Positions 23,092 through 27,170 of a DNA stretch of 27,170 nt are shown one piece after another (position 1 is the stretch's first letter; each line of letters begins with the position of its first letter). Origin of the DNA: SZUA-254 sp031379665 (GTDB lineage: Bacteria > Bacteroidota > Ignavibacteria > UBA10030 > SZUA-254); NCBI GenBank assembly GCA_031379665.1, contig JANNFI010000005.1:1-27170 (forward strand), read 5' to 3'. The notes under the pieces are model-generated. The model saw nothing but the letters and a program-made list of their open reading frames with translations, was not told where the DNA came from and made no database searches. Position numbers and translations under genes: made by a program.

Positions 23092-25554
23092 CTAGACGTC
23101 CGCCCTGAGGACGAAGCTCCAGATGACGTCGCTGTCGTCCCCCTCGTTGAGGTAGATGCCCAGTTTCCCCTCGAGGCTCAGCGTCCGGGTGAAATTGTAC
23201 CGGGCCCCTCCGTTGATCAGCGTCCGGGTGATGTCACCCACCGTTGGGCTCACCGCGGCGTTCACGGCCAGCCGCTGCTGCATCAGCAGGTATTCGGCGC
23301 CGAAGAAGAGGATGGTATAACCGAGGTCGCTCGCCGTTCCACCGGTCACGTCGATCTCGTTCGAGAAGTACATCGCGCTGACTGTCGAGCGCAGGGGGAT
23401 GTCGTAGCTGGTCACCACGCTCAACGAGAGCGATATGTTCCTGCTGTCGAGGTTTCGCGCTGTCTTGTCGTCCCTCCGGGAGGCGCTGAACCCGGCGCTG
23501 GCGAAATGCTTCGCGCCGAGTACCACCTGCCGGCTCAACTGGAGCATAACCCGAAACGTGTTGTCGTCGACGCTGTAGTCGACGCCGTAGGTAGTGTCGG
23601 GTACCAGGGGGTTTCTGTTCGTGGCCGAGAGCACGCCGAGCGTGATGTTCGGGACGTCCGTCCTCGAGAGCCACGAGGCGCCGCCGGAGATCGTCGTGAA
23701 AGTGGTGGTCGCCGGCTTGGTCTCGGCCGTGTTGTCCTGCAGGCGTTCGACGCCCGCCGAGAGCTGAAGCCGGTTGTCCGCGAGGCGGACCCGGTCGTTG
23801 GCGGAAAAGCCCTCAACGTCCCTCCTGTAGAACGGCTGGCCGAACGAGACGTAGCTCGCGCCGTGGCGCATCCAGGTGAAGCTGAAATTGTTCGGCTGGT
23901 AGTTCAGCGCGAGTGTCCCCTCCCAGGAGGCGGTGGTGAAGTTCTCGAGCCCGAGCGGGACCATATTCTCGTTCACCGTGATGAAGCGCGAGAAGATGTC
24001 CCTGGCGTTTTCGAGGTCTTCGCGGCTGAACGCCTGGTCGCTGCTGTCGCTGAAGAGCGAGTCGATTTCCTCGTCCGATATCGTGCCGCCGCGGATGTTG
24101 CTGTTGTAGAGGCTGAAGCCGGCCTGCGCCCTCACCTCGATGTTCTTCCGATCGAACGAGAGCGTGAGGTCGGTTCCCGCCACCGTGTTTTCCTCCGGCG
24201 CGCCGCCGTAGGTCACCGAGTTCACGTCGTCCTTCGAGTGGAGCGCAGAGAGGCCGAAGGAACTGTTCCCGAACCTGAACGACGGCCGGACGATGAAGAG
24301 GCTCCTGTCGAAGGTGCCGTACCGGTACTTCGCCCAGATGTCGGGGGTCGCGGAGGTGTCGTATGGGCCGTAGGGACCGGTGGGGTCGTCGTTCTGCTCC
24401 TCGCTCAGGCTGTCCACGGGGAAGGTGTGAAGGGTGTCCCCCTCGATACTGCGCACCATCTCGCCCGCGACGACTTCCAGGCCGAAGAACCCCGCGGTGA
24501 CTTCGCCGTTGAGCCCGCGGACCCGTTTCCCGGAGATGATCATATCGGGCATCACCGGGTAGGTGTCGCCGTACCCCAGCTTCAGCCAGGGCGACTCGGC
24601 GCCGATGAAGAATCGGTGCTGCGGCTGCCGGTAGTCGCGCTCTTCGTTCGTGAGATGGAGGTGGCCGGTGAACTCGAACTTTCCGTCGGTCGCCACCGCG
24701 TCGATGGTGGCGCGGTTGAACGGGGTGACGATGTCCGAGATGTTCTCGCTGCGCGTCTCGAGCCGGGCTGTTCCGTGGGCGGTCCACTCGCGGGGCAGTC
24801 CATCGTCGGCGGGATCTCCGAGCCTCGGCCCCCGGACGAAAAAGGTCCACGATTCCCCCGAGATGAAGGTGCCGGCGGTGTCGAATAGGAGCACCTTGAC
24901 GGTGTGCGAGCCGCCGTCGGGCGTCGCGCCGGCATTGTCGGGCCTCAGGACGAAGAGCCCGTCGCTCACCACCAGGTGTTCGGAAAGGTCGTCGCCGTCG
25001 AGCTGGACCTGCGTCCGGGTCCGGTCGATCGCGGAATCGGCGCGGGCCAGCGAGAATGAGATCAGCGCGTCCTCTTGATTGATGTGTTCGCCCGGTTCGG
25101 GGCTGAGGACGACAACCGCGCCCGTGCCGCCGACCGGGGGCCCAAGCTCGACCGTGAGCGGCGCTGTGTCGGGGTTCATCCCCGGGTACGTCGAGTCGGA
25201 GCCGCCGTCGGTGCGCGAGAACGCGAAGAAGTATTCAAGGATGGCGGGCCGGAGTTCGTCGGCGGGGATGGCGTAGAGAGCGCTGTTGCCGATGATCTGC
25301 ATCTCGCGGACGGTCCAGGTCGACGCGCCGAAGAGGCGGTACGAGACGTTGACCGCCCGGATGCCGTTGAGGTTGGCGAAATCGACAGTCACCGGGAGCG
25401 GCCGGCCGGGAGCGAACTCACCCACTTCGACCCTCAGCACCTGGTCGCTGAATTGCGCCGGCGCCGGTGGGGCGAACAGCATGAACAGCGCCCCCAACAA
25501 CAGGAACGCCGGGAGAAATCGCATCCTCCGTGTCAAACCGTCTTGCTTCATCAT
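23092..25554 (-). CDS. Outer-membrane beta-barrel protein with N-terminal Ig-like domains
   Basis: 820 residues, family not named. A signal peptide (hydrophobic FLPAFLLLGALFMLFAPPAPA, then QF) is followed by beta-rich Ig-like segments (about 35-240), including SPEPGEHINQEDALISFSLA and WTFFVRGPRLG. The remaining 560 residues alternate short amphipathic strands with acidic loops and end in VIWSFVLRADV, a plausible C-terminal barrel strand. No TonB box or plug domain is evident, so it is not an ordinary TonB-dependent receptor. It lies between the FecR-domain gene and the CHASE2 cyclase, which suggests it is the outer-membrane part of a sensory pathway. Two adjacent ATGs (25554, 25551) and one at codon 11 are possible starts; none has a clear ribosome site. 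Confidence 0.78.
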   Translation of the reverse strand: MMKQDGLTRRMRFLPAFLLLGALFMLFAPPAPAQFSDQVLRVEVGEFAPGRPLPVTVDFANLNGIRAVNVSYRLFGASTWTVREMQIIGNSALYAIPADELRPAILEYFFAFSRTDGGSDSTYPGMNPDTAPLTVELGPPVGGTGAVVVLSPEPGEHINQEDALISFSLARADSAIDRTRTQVQLDGDDLSEHLVVSDGLFVLRPDNAGATPDGGSHTVKVLLFDTAGTFISGESWTFFVRGPRLGDPADDGLPREWTAHGTARLETRSENISDIVTPFNRATIDAVATDGKFEFTGHLHLTNEERDYRQPQHRFFIGAESPWLKLGYGDTYPVMPDMIISGKRVRGLNGEVTAGFFGLEVVAGEMVRSIEGDTLHTFPVDSLSEEQNDDPTGPYGPYDTSATPDIWAKYRYGTFDRSLFIVRPSFRFGNSSFGLSALHSKDDVNSVTYGGAPEENTVAGTDLTLSFDRKNIEVRAQAGFSLYNSNIRGGTISDEEIDSLFSDSSDQAFSREDLENARDIFSRFITVNENMVPLGLENFTTASWEGTLALNYQPNNFSFTWMRHGASYVSFGQPFYRRDVEGFSANDRVRLADNRLQLSAGVERLQDNTAETKPATTTFTTISGGASWLSRTDVPNITLGVLSATNRNPLVPDTTYGVDYSVDDNTFRVMLQLSRQVVLGAKHFASAGFSASRRDDKTARNLDSRNISLSLSVVTSYDIPLRSTVSAMYFSNEIDVTGGTASDLGYTILFFGAEYLLMQQRLAVNAAVSPTVGDITRTLINGGARYNFTRTLSLEGKLGIYLNEGDDSDVIWSFVLRADV

Positions 25555-25595
25555 CGTGTCAGGGGGTTGATGGTGTCAGCGTTCGGTTCTTACCG

Positions 25596-25612
25596 CCGGA
25601 ACATCCTTCCGG
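25596..25612 (-). other. Intra-operon hairpin between FecR and barrel genes
   Basis: CCGGAA, 5-base loop, TTCCGG: a perfect 6-bp stem 10 bases after the FecR-gene stop. No T tract follows on the minus strand, so it is more likely an RNA-stability or processing element than a terminator. Confidence 0.35.
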
Positions 25613-25621
25613 TCGTCGATA

Positions 25622-26329
25622 TCATTCCCTGTATTTGATCTTCAGGTCCTTTTCGTTCCCGTCGTCGTCACGGAGTTTCAGGTCGAGTTCGCGCGGCGTG
25701 CCGCCGGTGGCCGCCCGTCTCGCCGCCGCCAGTTCCTGCTCGGTCGCCGGCCGCATCGTGAGCGAGCCGTCGGCATTGGAGAACGCGATGTATCCCGCGG
25801 GGACGTCGAGGTTTCTGTCGGAAACTTTGTTCAGCAGGTTCACCAGCCCCGAAGGGAGGACGAGCGTGTCGTTCCCGAGCCCGCTGCTCCAGGTCCCCAT
25901 CGTGCCCCGGATCGACGCGACGGAGGTGGGGGATGTGAACCGGAACTTCTCGTCGGAATGTTGTTTCTGGATGTCGAACCCGTAGGAGCCGTCGGCGCCG
26001 TCGATCGTTTTCACCGAGGCCTTGCCGTCCGATTCGCTCGTCATCGCGATTTCAGATTTCTCCCGCACCCGGACGATGCTGCGGTCGTTGAATTTCAGGA
26101 TCGCCAGCGACTGCTGGCCGGTCTTCACGCGGTCGCCCGCCATCAGGAGGTCGCCCTTCTCGGCGTCGCCCCAGTCGGAGGAATCGTTCCGGTGGCTCAC
26201 TTCCTTCACCACCTTCGTGATGAGCGCCAGCGTGGCGCCGGGGGAACGGAATCCAGCCGCGGAGATCGAAAAGAGTAGCCCCGCCGCGAGGGTCAGGAAC
26301 AGATACAATGTCAATCGTCTGCGTGTCAT
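25622..26329 (-). CDS. FecR-domain periplasmic protein
   Basis: 235 residues from the ATG at 26329. The signal-anchor or signal peptide MTRRRLTLYLFLTLAAGLLF is followed by a FecR domain (about 40-160). The domain is recognised by KGDLLMAGDRVKTGQQSLAI, LKFNDRSIVRVREKSEI and the later SPTSVASIRGT. FecR domains sit in the periplasm; in iron-siderophore systems they carry a signal from an outer-membrane receptor to an inner-membrane regulator. No sigma factor is adjacent here; the neighbouring signal output is a cyclase. The C terminus (about 195-235) is highly charged and ends KLRDDDGNEKDLKIKYRE. A TTG at 26350 extends the frame but would put a Gly/Pro-containing head before the signal, so the ATG is preferred. 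Confidence 0.85.
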   Translation of the reverse strand: MTRRRLTLYLFLTLAAGLLFSISAAGFRSPGATLALITKVVKEVSHRNDSSDWGDAEKGDLLMAGDRVKTGQQSLAILKFNDRSIVRVREKSEIAMTSESDGKASVKTIDGADGSYGFDIQKQHSDEKFRFTSPTSVASIRGTMGTWSSGLGNDTLVLPSGLVNLLNKVSDRNLDVPAGYIAFSNADGSLTMRPATEQELAAARRAATGGTPRELDLKLRDDDGNEKDLKIKYRE

Positions 26330-26342
26330 CGTTGGGCCTGTC

Positions 26343-27170
26343 TTAATCAAACGTGAGATCGGATGAGTCGATCGATTCCTGCAGCGCGTCGAGCACCTTC
26401 AGGAGGTCGGCGTCGTTGATCGTGCCGCCGTCGAGTGCGTAGAGCCCGGTCGGCTTGAAGCCGCCGCCGCGGATCTCGCGGAAGACGTCGGGATAGCGCG
26501 AGCCGTACATCATTTCGAGACGCGCGAGCAGAGCGTCGAAGTAGGTGCCACCCTCGGAGACGGTGAAGCGCTGGACCGGGCTCGAGAGGTCGACCGAGCT
26601 CCCGCCGGCGATGGTGGTGAGCGTCTGGACGCGCCAGACGTACGACTTCCCTTGCTGAAGCGGCCGGCCGCCGGTGTAGAGGTACGACCGCTCGGAGGTC
26701 AGCTCAGCCACGAGCATCGGCGGATCGTGGGTGATGGCGTCTTCGTTGGTCTGTCCCGGCTGGCTTGGATTGAGCTCGGCGACGGTCAACCGCGCCGCCC
26801 TCCCTTCGTGGTAGAATTCAAAGAGCGGAAACTCGCTGACGCCTTCCCCGTCGCGCGGCGAGATCAGCTCCAGCCGGCTCGGGTTCCTCAGCTCGATCCT
26901 CACTTCGCCGCTCCCGGCCTCGACGCAATTCTGGAGCGTGAAGCTGAACGTGTAGATCCCCGCGGGGAGGAGCCCGGAGGAGAGCGTGCGGGCCTCGATC
27001 GCATCCCTGGCCTGCTCGTTGACGTCGAAATATTCGAAACCGATCCCCGACGTCTTCCCGAGGTCGAGGTTTGTAATTGTCCTGCCGCCGGGGGGGACGG
27101 TGAAGGGGTCGGTCTTCATTACGGTCGCCTGGAAGAAATTCTCGCCCGTCGCCAGGATGATGTTCAGAAC
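26343..27170 (-). CDS. Hypothetical secreted protein of the envelope operon (5' end outside window)
   Basis: The frame is open to the end of the window, and residues before the first Met (ATGENFFQATVMKTDPF) read as normal protein, so the start is beyond 27170; 275 residues are visible. It is beta-rich, with a segment resembling a fibronectin-III or Ig-like fold (LELISPRDGEGVSEFPLFEF to GKSYVWRVQTL). A C-terminal helical part (about 215-275) ends DALQESIDSSDLTFD. I do not recognise the family. It stops 13 bp before the FecR-domain start, so it belongs to the same operon and may act in the periplasm or at the outer membrane with it. Confidence 0.75.
   Translation of the reverse strand, partial: VLNIILATGENFFQATVMKTDPFTVPPGGRTITNLDLGKTSGIGFEYFDVNEQARDAIEARTLSSGLLPAGIYTFSFTLQNCVEAGSGEVRIELRNPSRLELISPRDGEGVSEFPLFEFYHEGRAARLTVAELNPSQPGQTNEDAITHDPPMLVAELTSERSYLYTGGRPLQQGKSYVWRVQTLTTIAGGSSVDLSSPVQRFTVSEGGTYFDALLARLEMMYGSRYPDVFREIRGGGFKPTGLYALDGGTINDADLLKVLDALQESIDSSDLTFD

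Noticed and set aside
23506..24888. A 460-codon plus-strand frame inside the barrel gene
   Set aside because: Antisense shadow in GC-rich DNA; the minus-strand protein has a signal peptide, beta strands and operon context.
1..27170. CRISPR arrays, tRNA or rRNA genes
   Set aside because: No regularly spaced repeats and no tRNA or rRNA-like conserved sequence were seen on either strand.

Overview
The window comes from a bacterium of the Bacteroidota/Chlorobiota (FCB) superphylum, most like a GC-rich Ignavibacteria-type lineage. Three things point there: a C-terminal type IX secretion (T9SS) sorting domain on a subtilase, a PorV/PorQ-family outer-membrane protein, and an envelope operon of CHASE2-cyclase, FecR-domain and outer-membrane barrel genes. 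Most of the window is GC-rich with closely packed genes, and the exact taxon cannot be fixed from the sequence alone.

Layout. 1-4343 (+): a penicillin-acylase-family hydrolase cut by the window edge, a sirtuin overlapping it by 4 bp, and pyruvate kinase. 4359-7227 (-): a four-gene operon, in transcription order a small helical protein, an EamA transporter, TrmH and an alpha/beta hydrolase, joined by 4-bp overlaps or a 9-bp gap. 7398-8156 (+): a Yip1-like membrane protein, divergent from that operon. 8160-9326 (-): an M14 metallopeptidase, divergent from lon (9467-11914, +). Then dnaX (11976-13919, +), a PorV/PorQ-family protein and a lipoprotein that appears to start at CTG.

From about 15594 to 20837 the base composition drops clearly. 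This island holds a long gene-poor leader, a T9SS-exported S8 protease cut in two by an IS30-family element (17467-18519), and a secreted protein with Asp-boxes and a duplicated C-terminal module. From 20878 to the end (-) lies an envelope operon: a secreted protein cut by the window edge, a FecR-domain protein, a large outer-membrane barrel and a CHASE2 adenylate cyclase. These four could form one outer-membrane-to-cytoplasm signalling pathway, which is the best candidate here for a little-described system.

Regulatory reading. Several intergenic regions carry TTG-type -35 and TATATT or TATTAT -10 boxes exactly 17 bp apart. The dnaX promoter would give an almost leaderless mRNA. dnaX also carries an A9 run, a downstream hairpin and a -1-frame stop, the layout of the known tau/gamma recoding site.
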